Shown here: positions 1 to 10,008 of the stretch, one piece after another
How the letters are laid out: every line of letters starts with the position of its first letter
How positions within the stretch are numbered: position 1 is the stretch's first letter
NCBI GenBank assembly: GCA_016946835.1
Contig: JACVTC010000002.1
Location: 765,001 to 829,000, forward strand
Source: Neocallimastix lanati (nom. inval.)
Lineage: Eukaryota > Neocallimastigomycota > Neocallimastigomycetes > Neocallimastigales > Neocallimastigaceae
Length of the DNA stretch: 64,000 bases
Direction of reading: 5' to 3'
Made by a program: the position numbers and the translations under genes
Notes under the pieces: model-generated
The model's input: the letters and a program-made list of their open reading frames with translations, nothing else
Told to the model about the DNA's origin: nothing
Databases searched by the model: none

Positions 1-296
1 TTATTAATACTTCGAAAAAAAAAAAAAAGAAAAAAAAAAGAAAAAAATAATTAAAAAATGAAACAAATTTTATTTTTATAATTCTTATTTTATATTTTTA
101 TTATTTCATTACTTTAATTTACTATTAATTAATTAATAAATTAATTAGTGAAAAAAAATAAAAAAAAAAAAAAAAAACCATTGAATTAAAATATTTTTTT
201 ATTTTTTAATATAAATTTGCTTAGAAATTAAATTTAAAATCATACAAAATAGTAAATATAATAATATTATTAGAACATAAATGAATATAAATGAAT
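1..296. other. AT-rich flank, no gene
   Basis: A-tracts and AT-rich sequence with no open frame of note. It ends in AAATGAAT (289-296), the left copy of the target duplication of the MULE that follows. Confidence 0.7.
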
Positions 297-1169
297 GGGG
301 GAGTGTGCATTTCGAAAATTTTTATTACATAAATTTGTATTTTGTTGTATGGCTTAAATATTTTTAATTTTAAGCCACTTAATTTTATTAAAAATTTAAT
401 GAATAATTATTAATTAATTAAATAAATAAAATTACAATTTTCAAAAATTTTCAAACACGTAATCTTACGTGGGGAGTATATCTAATTGTATCATAATTTT
501 GTGGCTTTTTTCTACAATTTTTAAAAAGCCATATATTCACAATATGGCGTGAATAATAATTGTGGTGATATTTTATGACGAAAATTTATAAGCCACCAAG
601 AATTTGGCGAAATTTAACTGGACGAAATTCAACTTTTGGCGAAATACAACACTTCAATAAATAATAATTAGGTTAGGTATTTCTATTTAACATTGAAAAA
701 TAAAATAAAAATAAATAAACATTTTATTTTTTAATGCTTAAAAAATAAAATAAAAATAAGAAATAAGAAAACTTTTTTTTAAACATTGAAAAATAAAATA
801 AAAATAAATAAACATTTTATTTTTTAAGCATCAAAAAATAAAAAAAAAAAAAAAAAAATAAGAAATAAGAAAACTTCTTTTTTAAACATTAAAAAATAAA
901 ATAAAAATAAATAAAAATTTATTTTTTAAGCATTAAAAAAATAAAAAAAATAAAATAGAATAAAAAATAAAAATAAAAATAAAAATAAAAATAAATAAAT
1001 AAAATAGTAAATAAAGAAATAATAAATAATTAATAATAATTATTTAAATAATTATATAATTAATTAAAAAAAGGTTTATTATTTTAAATATTAAAAAAAA
1101 AAAAAAAAAGTTTCAAAGCATTTAAAAGTATATTTATTAAAATATTTTATTGAAAAATTTTAATTATTA
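297..1169. other. 5' region of MULE 1: TIR and subterminal repeats
   Basis: After the inverted repeat come repeated GGCGAAAT-like words (about 604-650) and alternating GTGGCTT/AAGCCAC words (510-600) that could form stems or be transposase-binding sites. From about 717 to 1167 lies AT-rich sequence that recurs, inverted, at 8787-9187. No open frame. This should also hold the transposase promoter. Confidence 0.6.
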
Positions 1170-2774
1170 ATGGAAGACAATATAGAAATTGAAATAAGTG
1201 AAACAAATCGAGGAAATGAACAAATTATTATTAATAAAAAATACAAATTTAATTTTTCATTTCAAAGGAAAGATAAATCAAAAATTTATAGATGCACTGA
1301 ATATAAGACTTTAAATAAATGTAAATCTTTAATTATTTTAAATGATAAAAAGGAGGTTTTAAAATATGAAAGTTTACATAACCATCTCGAAAAAGAAATT
1401 GATGTGTCTATATCAGTAGCAAAGCATAAAATTAAGGAAGAAATTAAGAAAAATTCAATTCCTATGGATATAAAACCTAAACATATATTTAATGCCGTTT
1501 CTCAAGAAATGGGACTTATATGTCCCGAATATAGTACAATTAGATCCCAAATAATAAGAAATATAAATAAACAATTTCCTCCAAACATAAAAGGTTTTGA
1601 TGATATTCCCATTGAATCAGAATATTATAAAACTAAAAGAAATGAAAATTTTATGATATTTAAAAATACTGATCTAATAATCTTTCAATCACCATTCCAA
1701 GCATATTTATTTTCGAATTATCATAAAAATATATTTGCGGACGGTACATTTTATGCAGCACCGAAATTTAGTTATCAGTTATTTATAACAAGAACTTATG
1801 TTGGGGAATTTAATATGCTTTACACTACTTCCATTTCTATATTAAAAAATAAAAAACAATCTACATATGAAACATTATTTAAAGAAATAAAAAAAAAATG
1901 CAAATAAATTTAGGAGTAATACATTAATTACTACAATTAATTTTCATTGTGATTTTGAACAAGGTATATCTAATGCCGCAAAAAAAGTTTTTCCTAATAT
2001 AAATATTAAATATTGTGTTTGGCATTACAAAATATCATTAGAAAAACAAAAAAATATATTATGTTATCATGAAGTGAAGAATAATAATGATGTATATGTT
2101 TATTATTTCGAACTTACCGTTTATAAACCCTAACTATATATTTGATATTTATACTATAATAAAAAGAATTTGTCAAAAAATAAAGTATAATAATTTTCTG
2201 CAATTTTTAGAATATTTTAATAAAAATTATTTACTTATGTATAATGTTAATAATTGGAATTATTATGAAAATATAGAGCATTTCGAACTTACCGTTTATA
2301 AACCCTAACTATATATTTGATATTTATACTATAATAAAAAGAATTTGTCAAAAAAAAAAGTATAATAATTTTCTGCAATTTTTAGAATATTTTAATAAAA
2401 ATTATTTACTTATGTATAATGTTAATAATTGGAATTATTATGAAAATATAGAGCATTTAACAAACAATGCATCAGAATCTTATAATAGCTACTTAAATAA
2501 TATATTTCCAAATAAACCTTTATTTTATAAATTAATATATATATTAAAAGAAGAAGAAAACTTATCTTATAATGATTATCAAAGGAGAACTAAAGGAAAT
2601 TGGAAAAAAAAGCAAAAAATATTTAGTGCAACTGATGAAATTAAAATTTTAATTGAAAATTACAAAAGTAAGGAAATAAATTTATTTTATAATGGATGCA
2701 ACAGAAATGAATTAATTAAATTATGGAAAGAATGTTTAATTGATTTAAACAATATAAATATTAATTTAAAATAA
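1170..2774 (+). pseudogene. FLYWCH-MULE transposase, broken (copy 1)
   Basis: Would encode the DDE transposase that moves MULE elements. The first frame (1170-1907, 245 codons) holds a FLYWCH-like zinc-binding region near residues 25-75 (YRCTEYK...NKCKS...HNHL), then the first catalytic Asp in DGTF (residue 191). One base is in excess at an A10 run (1889-1898). In the shifted frame follow HCDFE with the second Asp, and CVWH (about 1946-2030), which is typical of MULEs. Near 2100 about 5-7 bases are missing relative to copy 2. A 175-bp tandem duplication then breaks the frame again. The last part (2412-2774) has NNASESYN, which carries the catalytic Glu. Start chosen because homology with copy 2 begins at the same Met. 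Non-functional as it stands, unless the A10 site is a slippage site, and the other lesions would still inactivate it. Confidence 0.85.
2106..2455 (+). repeat. 175-bp tandem duplication inside the transposase
   Basis: Units 2106-2280 and 2281-2455 are nearly identical; I saw one T to A difference in the A-rich stretch. Since 175 is not a multiple of three, the duplication shifts the reading frame. The near-identity means it is recent compared with the point decay of the gene. Confidence 0.9.
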
Positions 2775-3540
2775 ATAATCTTAATTTAAAAAAATGCTAG
2801 AAAAATACAAATTTATTTACCTATTGTGTTTATTTAATAATCTTAATAGAAATTATCTTTTAGTTATTTTTATTAAGTAATTTATAACTAAAACCGATTT
2901 ATTTGATACTAGTTAAAATTTTATTAATATCAATATCAATATTATATAATTATAAATTTTATTAATATCAATATCAATATTATATAATTATAAATTTTAT
3001 TAATATCAATATCAATATTATATAATTATAAATTTTATTAATATCAATATCAATATTATATAATTATAAATTTTATTAATATCAATATCAATATTATATA
3101 ATTATAAATTTTATTAATATCAATATACTTTTCAAAATTAATTAAGGTATTAAAAATATTAAATTCAATAAAAGATTTTTATTATTTTATTAAAATTATA
3201 ATTGTTATTATTATATTTTAATAATAATTGATTCATATTGATCAAACATTATAAATATTACTATGCAAATAATTAATTATTTTAATAGGATCAATTATTC
3301 AACTCTTATTGTTTTAATTTTTAATTCTTATATCATTTAAATTAATATATATATATATCGTTTATGAAAATATGAATTATAAATAATTAAAATTATTTAC
3401 TTTTCATTTAAATTTTTTTATTTACTATAATAAAATATAATAATTAAAAGACAAACGTTATTATAACTAAATTTTTTTTTTTTTAGAAAAATAAATGAAA
3501 AAAAATTAAAATATATAAGATTCCTATATATATAAAATAA
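2775..3540. other. 3' flank of transposase inside MULE 1
   Basis: AT-rich, no gene. It contains the 38-bp minisatellite (2915-3128) and, at 3447-3560, the left arm of an internal inverted repeat whose partner is at about 6300-6445. Confidence 0.6.
2915..3128 (+). repeat. 38-bp minisatellite, about 5.6 copies
   Basis: The block AAATTTTATTAATATCAATA recurs every 38 bp (TTTT runs at 2919, 2957, 2995, 3033, 3071, 3109). The copies look identical, so the array is young or homogenised. Confidence 0.92.
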
Positions 3541-6262
3541 TTATTTTATTTTATTTTATTTTATTTTATTTTATTTTATTTTATTTTATTTTATTTTATT
3601 TTATTTTATTTTATTTTATTTTATTTTATTTTATTTTATTTTATTTTATTTTATTTTATTTTATTTTATTTTATTTTATTTTATTTTATTTTATTTTATT
3701 TTATTTTATTTTATTTTATTTTATTTATTTTATTTTATTTTATTTTATTTTATTTTATTTTATTTTATTTGATTATATTCAATCTGTACTTATATTCATA
3801 TTTCTACTATTTATTTTATTTTATTTTATTTTATTTTATTTTATTTTATTTTATTTGATTATATTCAATCTGTACTTATATTTATGTTTCTACTATTTAT
3901 TTTATTTTATTTTATTTTATTTTATTTTATTTTATTTTATTTTATTTTATTTTATTTTATTTTATTTTATTTTATTTTATTTTATTTGATTATATTCAAT
4001 CTGTACTTATATTCATATTTCTACTATTTATTTTATTTTATTTTATTTTATTTTATTTTATTTTATTTTATTTGATTATATTCAATCTGTACTTATATTC
4101 ATATTTCTACTATTTATTTTATTTTATTTTATTTTATTTTATTTTATTTTATTTGATTATATTCAATCTGTACTTATATTTATGTTTCTACTATTTATTT
4201 TATTTTATTTTATTTTATTTTATTTTATTTTATTTTATTTTATTTTATTTTATTTTATTTTATTTTATTTTATTTGATTATATTCAATCTGTACTTATAT
4301 TTATGTTTCTACTATTTATTTTATTTTATTTTATTTTATTTTATTTTATTTTATTTGATTATATTCAATCTGTACTTATATTTATGTTTCTACTATTTAT
4401 TTTATTTTATTTTATTTTATTTTATTTTATTTTATTTTATTTTATTTTATTTTATTTTATTTTATTTTATTTTATTTTATTGTATTTTATTATATTCAAT
4501 CTGTACTTTCTTATTTAATATTCTACTTTTTATTTTATTTTATTTTATTTTATTTTATTTTATTTTATTTTATTTTATTTATTATTTTATTTTATTTTAT
4601 TTTATTTTATTTTATTTTATTTTATTTTATTTTATTTTATTTTATTTTATTTTATTTTATTTTATTTTATTTTATTTTATTTTATTTTATTTTATTTTAT
4701 TTTATTTTATTTTATTTTATTTTATTTTATTTTATTTTATTTTATTTTATTTTATTTTATTTTATTTTATTTTATTTTATTTTATTTTATTTTATTTTAT
4801 TATATTATATTTTATTTTATTTTATTTTATTTCATTTTATTTCATTTTATTTTATTTTATTTTATTTTATTTTATTTTATTTTATTTTATTTTATTTTAT
4901 TTTATTTTATTGTATTTTATTATATTCAATCTGTACTTTCTTATTTAATATTCTACTTTTTATTTTATTTTATTTTATTTTATTTTATTTTATTTTATTT
5001 TATTTTATTTCATTTTATTTTATTTTATTTTATTTTATTTTATTTTATTTTATTGTATTTTATTATATTCAATCTGTACTTTCTTATTTAATATTCTACT
5101 TTTTATTTTATTTTATTATATTTTATTATATTCAATCTGTACTTTCTTATTTCATATTCTACTTTTTATTTTATTTTATTTTATTTTATTTTATTTTATT
5201 TTATTTTATTTTATTTTATTTTATTTTTATTTTATTTTATTTTATTTTATTTTATTTTATTTTATTTTATTGTATTTTATTATATTCAATCTGTACTTTC
5301 TTATTTAATATTCTACTTTTTATTTTATTTTATTTTATTTTATTTTATTTTATTTTATTTTATTTTATTTTATTTTATTTTATTGTATTTTATTATATTC
5401 AATCTGTACTTTCTTATTTAATATTCTACTTTTTATTTTATTTTATTTTATTTTATTTTATTTTATTTTATTTTATTGTATTTTATTATATTCAATCTGT
5501 ACTTTCTTATTTAATATTCTACTTTTTATTTTATTTTATTTTATTTTATTTTATTTTATTTTATTTTATTGTATTTTATTATATTCAATCTGTACTTTCT
5601 TATTTAATATTCTACTTTTTATTTTATTTTATTTTATTTTATTGTATTTTATTATATTCAATCTGTACTTTCTTATTTAATATTCTACTTTTTATTTTAT
5701 TTTATTTTATTGTATTTTATTATATTCAATCTGTACTTTCTTATTTAATATTCTACTTTTTATTTTATTTTATTTTATTTTATTTTATTGTATTTTATTA
5801 TATTCAATCTGTACTTTCTTATTTAATATTCTACTTTTTATTTTATTTTATTATATTTTATTTCATTTTATTTTATTTTATTTTATTTTATTTTATTTTA
5901 TTTTATTTTATTTTATTTTATTTTATTTTATTTTATTTTATTTTATTTTATTTTATTTTATTTTATTTTATTTTATTTTATTTTATTTTATTTCATTTCA
6001 TTTCATTTCATTTCATTTTATTTCATTTTATTTTATTTTATTTCATTTTATTTTATTTTATTTTATTTTATTTTATTTTATTTTATTTTATTTTATTTTA
6101 TTTTATTTTATTTTATTCAATCTGTACTTTATATTCATATTTTTACTATTTATTTTATTTTATTTTATTTTATTTTATTTTATTCAATCTGTACTTATAT
6201 TTATGTTTCTACTATTTATTTTATTTTATTTTATTTCATTTTATTTTATTTTATTCAATCCG
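3541..6262 (+). repeat. TTTTA pentanucleotide array with embedded TTCAATCTGTAC units
   Basis: About 2.7 kb of TTTTA repeats interrupted by 20 exact copies of TTCAATCTGTAC and one variant (6253). Units are of two kinds. In type A (3770-4390 and 6117-6210) the word is followed by TTATATT(C/T)AT and TTTCTACTATT. In type B (4490-5850) it is followed by TTTCTTATTTAATATTCTAC. The long Phe/Ile/Leu/Tyr open frames here are repeat artefacts. The related element 2 has only about four TTTTA copies at the equivalent edge (8680-8700), so this array expanded in element 1. Confidence 0.93.
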
Positions 6263-6266
6263 TATT

Positions 6267-6591
6267 TTCTGTTGATAATATAAACAAGGTATTAATGTAT
6301 TAATAATAATTAATAATATTTAAAATAAAATAAAAAAAATATAATAATTATTTTATATATGTAGTAATTATATATATATATATATTTATTTATTTAATTT
6401 TCTAAAAATAATTTTTTTAGTCATAATAAACGTATGTCTAATTTTTATTATTATTTAAAAATTTATTTATTCATTTATAATTTATTTATTCATTCATTTA
6501 TTTATTACATTATAAAACGCCCTGTTTTCCGAAATGCACTACAACAAAATACAAATTTATGTAATAAAAATTTTCGAAATGACACACCCCC
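6267..6591 (+). repeat. Right terminal region of MULE 1, arm of a 0.33-kb inverted repeat
   Basis: This stretch is repeated in reverse complement at 7625-7957. The outer edges match as TTCTGTTGATAATATAAAC and its complement. The inner edges are the terminal GGGGG/CCCCC runs. The two arms are separated by 1033 bp. Confidence 0.9.
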
Positions 6592-7235
6592 AAATGAATG
6601 TATGAATATACGTATTAGTGGCGTATATTTAATCATATGATATGTATAATAGATATATGTAAAATATAATAAGCTATAGTATAAATAATTTATTAATATA
6701 ACATTGGGAATCTTCTTTATAAATTAATAAATAATTAAATTAGTTTCCATTGTAAAATAAATGGTTCAAACCTCTCAACAATAAAGAAAATAAAACAAAA
6801 AAAAAATTAATTCTTGAAGATGATACAATAAATTATGTTTCTGGAACTAAAGATGAATCAATCATCAAGGGTACAAAAAACAAAGGAAATACTTAAATAT
6901 TAATGAATATCATAAGTGATAGACTTAACGATTAATATAAATTTTATATCATCTGCCGCCTATGAAATATATAAAGAATAATATCAATGAAAAAAGATAG
7001 GATTCAAGAGATTAAAGACTCTCATGAAAATACCAAATATGATCCTGAAAAAAAAATATTTCCTTTATCAATTTATCAATATTCATTTCAAATATAGATT
7101 CAAAATTTGAAGGATAAAAAAGAAAAAAAAAAAAGCAGGAATCGATTATACCTATATAATACATACAATTCAATTTCAGATGATTTAACTAAAAAAAAAA
7201 ATTTAAATGAAACCCCAGGAAAACTTGGAAAAAAA

Positions 7236-7284
7236 ATGAAATAAATAAAGCAAATAGGAGAGGAAAAGAACAAATGATTATAAA

Positions 7285-7315
<31 letters not shown>

Positions 7316-7417
7316 TATTATTATTATTTTTTTTAAAAAAAAAGGATAAATCAAAAATATAGAGATGTACTGAATAATAAAACATCAAATAAATGTAAAT
7401 CTTTCATTATTTTTTAA
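7236..7417 (+). pseudogene. Relic of FLYWCH-MULE transposase N-terminus (copy 3)
   Basis: Broken frames read like EINKANRRGKEQMIINKK and, after an inserted AT microsatellite, KDKSKI.RCTE..TSNKCKSFII. This is collinear with residues 7-55 of copies 1 and 2. Stops and low-complexity insertions show it is dead. Confidence 0.7.
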
Positions 7418-7549
7418 AACAAAACAAAAAAAAAAAAAAAAAAAAAAAATTTCTCACCAATTTCAAAAGTGAAAATAAATCCTCCGAACTTTTTGAGATA
7501 ATACATATGAATACGAAGACAGTATCGAATAAGCTCACTCTACGAAAAT

Positions 7550-7609
7550 AAGTATTTTGTTTCTATTTTAGACGACTATACTAGATTCAGTTGGGTTCTC
7601 ATTATTAAA
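7550..7609 (+). pseudogene. Copia integrase fragment
   Basis: Twenty codons read KYFVSILDDYTRFSWVLIIK, matching the integrase core of the copia element at 49.1 kb (KYFLSILDDYSRYSWVLFIK). Nothing further of the element is recognisable either side. It is a short relic, cut by a MULE terminus fragment at 7607. Confidence 0.75.
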
Positions 7610-7624
7610 TGCACTACAACAAAA

Positions 7625-7957
7625 GGGGGTGTGTCATTTCGAAAATTTTTATTACATAAATTTGTACTTTGTTGTAGTGCATTTCGGAAAACATGGCGTA
7701 TTATAATGTAATAAATAAATAAATGAATAAATAAATTATAAATGAATAAATAAATTTTTAAATGATAATAAAAATAATTAAGACAAGCGTATATTATGAC
7801 TAAAAAAATTTTTTTTAGAAAATTAAATAAAAAATATATATATATATATATATATATAATTACTACATATATAAAATAATTATATTTTTTTTATTTTATT
7901 TTAAATATTATTAATTATTATTAATACATTAATACCTTGTTTATATTATCAACAGAA
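7625..7957 (-). repeat. Terminal region of MULE 2, partner of 6267-6591
   Basis: Reverse complement of the right end of MULE 1 with few differences (for example GTACTTTG for GTATTTTG). The matched arms could fold into a large hairpin around the 1-kb spacer. Confidence 0.9.
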
Positions 7958-8069
7958 TTACATACGTAATTATATAATTGAATAATTTAAAAAAAAATAA
8001 ATATATAAATAGGTTTATAATTAGTATTTTTTATAATATTATATTAAAGTATTAATTTTATAAATTAAA

Positions 8070-8519
8070 ATGTTTAAAAAATTATTAACTGCTTTATTAA
8101 TTGTTACTGCATACATTACTTATGTTTGTGGTATAAAATTGGTTGGACCAGCTCTATATTCAGATATATCTCATCTATATTTCCTTAATTCTAGAGATTG
8201 CAAAAATACATATATATGTAAAGGTTATTGTATTTTAAAAAATAGTAATCGTGGATTTTATGACTGTTTCCTCCGTAATTCAGTAGCTAATTATAGAGAA
8301 ATCCCTGTTGGAGCATATCTTAGAGATGTACAATATAAAAATCCAGATAAATGTAAATGGATTACTAGACATATAAGTACCATAAATGGATGTTATTATA
8401 CACCAAATAACACAAGAGGTGGATTTTCATGGAGAGGTTATGTTAATCGTGATGCTCGTGTTTATGATATAGTTGGTAAATACAGTCTTACTGAATATGG
8501 TTGGTGTTGGCGTGGTTAA
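8070..8519 (+). CDS. Small secreted Cys-rich protein, unknown function
   Basis: 149 residues. The N-terminus (MFKKLLTALLIVTAYITYVCG) is a clear signal peptide: two Lys, then a hydrophobic core, with cleavage likely near residues 19-21. The mature part has seven Cys (DCKN, YICKGYC, YDCF, DKCKW, NGCYY, GWCWRG at the C-terminus), plus one at the predicted cleavage site. The even spread and lack of other hydrophobic segments suggest a disulphide-bonded exported protein. I do not recognise the family; the C-terminal GWCWRG is only loosely like fungal dockerin ends and other dockerin residues are missing. Codon use is less AT-biased than its surroundings and the frame is intact in one exon. It lies inside MULE 2, bracketed by inverted repeats (about 7770-7900 and 8690-8790), transcribed opposite to that element's lost transposase. 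It may be captured cargo. Confidence 0.82.
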   Translation: MFKKLLTALLIVTAYITYVCGIKLVGPALYSDISHLYFLNSRDCKNTYICKGYCILKNSNRGFYDCFLRNSVANYREIPVGAYLRDVQYKNPDKCKWITRHISTINGCYYTPNNTRGGFSWRGYVNRDARVYDIVGKYSLTEYGWCWRG

Positions 8520-8689
8520 ATAAATAAAAAATAGATTTTTTATAGATTAATTTTAAATTTATTATTAAACTAAATATTATTTTTTTAAAAATTAAGATAA
8601 TATATAAACCATATAAATATATATAAGTTTAACATATATAAAAATATTAAATAATAAAGTATATAGGTGAAATAAATATAAAATAAAAT

Positions 8690-9187
8690 AAAATAAAAAA
8701 AAAAATATAATTATTTTATATATATAGGAATCATATATTTTAATTTTTTTTCATTTATTTTTCTAAAAAAAAAAAAAAATTTAGTTATAATTAAAATTTT
8801 TCAATAAAATATTTTAATAAATATACTTTTAAATGCTTTGAAACTTTTTTTTTTTTTTTTTTAATATTTAAAATAATAAACCTTTTTTTAATTAATTATA
8901 TAATTATTTAAATAATTATTTAATTATTAATTATTTATTATTTCTTTATTTACTATTTTATTTATTTATTTTTATTTTTATTTTTTATTTTTTATTCTAT
9001 TTTATTTTTTTTATTTTTTAATGCTTAAAAAATAAATTTTTATTTATTTTTATTTTATTTTTTAATGTTTAAAAAAAAAAGTTTTCTTATTTCTTATTTT
9101 TATTTTATTTTTCAATGTTTAAAAAAAAAGTTTTCTTATTTCTTATTTTTATTTTATTTTTTAAGTATTAAAAAATAAAATGTTTAT
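8690..9187 (-). other. Transposase-deletion junction in MULE 2
   Basis: Inverted copy of 717-1167 joined directly to 3464-3555. The junction (8787-8791, ATAAT; ATTAT on the other strand) is a five-base word present at both breakpoints in MULE 1 (1163-1167 and 3460-3464), so 2,297 bp were removed by a microhomology deletion starting three bases before the transposase ATG. Confidence 0.82.
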
Positions 9188-9229
9188 TTTGGGTGTGGGG
9201 CATTTCGCCAAATTGCATTTCGCCAAATT

Positions 9230-10008
9230 GAGAATTATTAAATAAATAAATAAGTAAATAAATAAAATTAAATATTTTTAATATTGATGTATTTATATTT
9301 TTGAAGTAAATATTTAAATATTAAAAAATTTTTTTTCATATATAAATAGCTTTACAAATATCTGTTCAAATAAATAATAAATAAAAAAAAAAATAATAAT
9401 AATAAAATAAACAATATAGTAATATAATTAATATAGTAATATAATTAATAAAAAAAATAATAATAATATAAACAGTATTGCTATAATTATAAAAAGATTG
9501 TCATTAATAATAATAATAACGATTAAAATATAAATAATATTATTATTATTTACAAATATATATATTAATAAATTAATAAAAATAATATTTACCTACTTAA
9601 GAAAAATGTAAAAAGTTTTTCTTATAGTATTTTACAAATTAATAATAAATAATATATAATAAATAATAAATAAATAATATAAACTGTAGCAATAATTACA
9701 GAAACATCAATAATAATATTTTTATAATAACAATGAAAATTATAATAGATATTAAATATAAAAATAAATATAAAATTATAATATAAAAATTTTTATACTT
9801 TATATAATAAAAAATATAATAAACTTATAAATACTTTATATTTATCCAGTTACACTAAAAAAAGGAATTATTTAAAATATAGAAGAATTAAAAAATAAGA
9901 TTTGGATAATTAATCTTCATTTAAAGTATATATAATTAAAAATATATATTATTAAAATTAATCATTAGAATATTTAATTAGAAACTTTTATTAAAAAAAA
10001 AAAAAAAA
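9230..10008. other. AT-rich leader of MULE 3
   Basis: No gene. Simple AAT/TTA repeats and A-tracts. Unlike the leader of MULE 1, so the two transposases come from different subfamilies. Confidence 0.55.

Larger units (their letters stand above)
297..6591 (+). mobile_element. MULE DNA transposon 1, complete ends with target duplication
   Basis: Left end GGGGGAGTGTGCATTTCG and right end, reverse-complemented, GGGGGTGTGTCATTTCG. Both continue through the same 35 bases, giving terminal inverted repeats of about 52 bp with one indel. The 8-bp AAATGAAT flanks both ends (289-296 and 6592-6599), the size expected of a Mutator-like target duplication. Inside are a FLYWCH/MULE transposase pseudogene, a 38-bp minisatellite and a 2.7-kb TTTTA array. 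The ends are well preserved while the transposase is broken, so movement would need a transposase supplied in trans. Seen directly: termini and duplication. Family assignment rests on the transposase motifs. Confidence 0.88.
6592..7624. other. Spacer between two inverted MULE ends, with old transposon relics
   Basis: Starts with the right target duplication of MULE 1. It holds a decayed FLYWCH transposase fragment, a decayed copia integrase fragment, and an 18-bp piece of MULE terminus (7607-7624, AAATGCACTACAACAAAA) directly abutting the next element. No intact gene; ORFs here are short and low-complexity. Confidence 0.65.
7625..9187 (-). mobile_element. MULE 2: transposase-less, gene-carrying derivative, one end lost
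   Basis: Terminus GGGGGTGTGTCATTTCG at 7625. Read on the minus strand the element is collinear with MULE 1: 9187-8791 matches 717-1167, 8787-8690 matches 3464-3555, 8690-7957 is new sequence holding a gene, and 7957-7625 matches 6267-6591. The transposase (1168-3463) is missing, and the position of the TTTTA array is taken by the gene at 8070-8519. The far end (equivalent of 297-716) is absent; at 9191 a different element terminus begins. Best read as a non-autonomous, Pack-MULE-like copy truncated by another insertion. A rearranged fragment is the alternative. Confidence 0.72.

Noticed and set aside
2087-2308. Separate 73-codon gene downstream of the transposase
   Set aside because: It is a frame of the transposase body made visible by the 175-bp duplication, not an independent gene.
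3884-4948. Long plus-strand frames rich in Phe-Ile-Leu-Tyr
   Set aside because: They are translations of the TTTTA repeat, present in several frames with no other sequence content.
3541-6262. CRISPR array, suggested by repeats with regularly placed words
   Set aside because: Spacers are not unique but consist of the same TTTTA repeat, spacing varies, and the host is eukaryotic.
6750-6785. tRNA gene suggested by GGTTCAAACCTC
   Set aside because: No acceptor stem, D-arm or anticodon arm can be formed around it.
8440-8519. Fungal dockerin at the end of the secreted protein
   Set aside because: Only the final W-C resembles it; the paired Cys, GY and DxDG residues of gut-fungal dockerins are absent.
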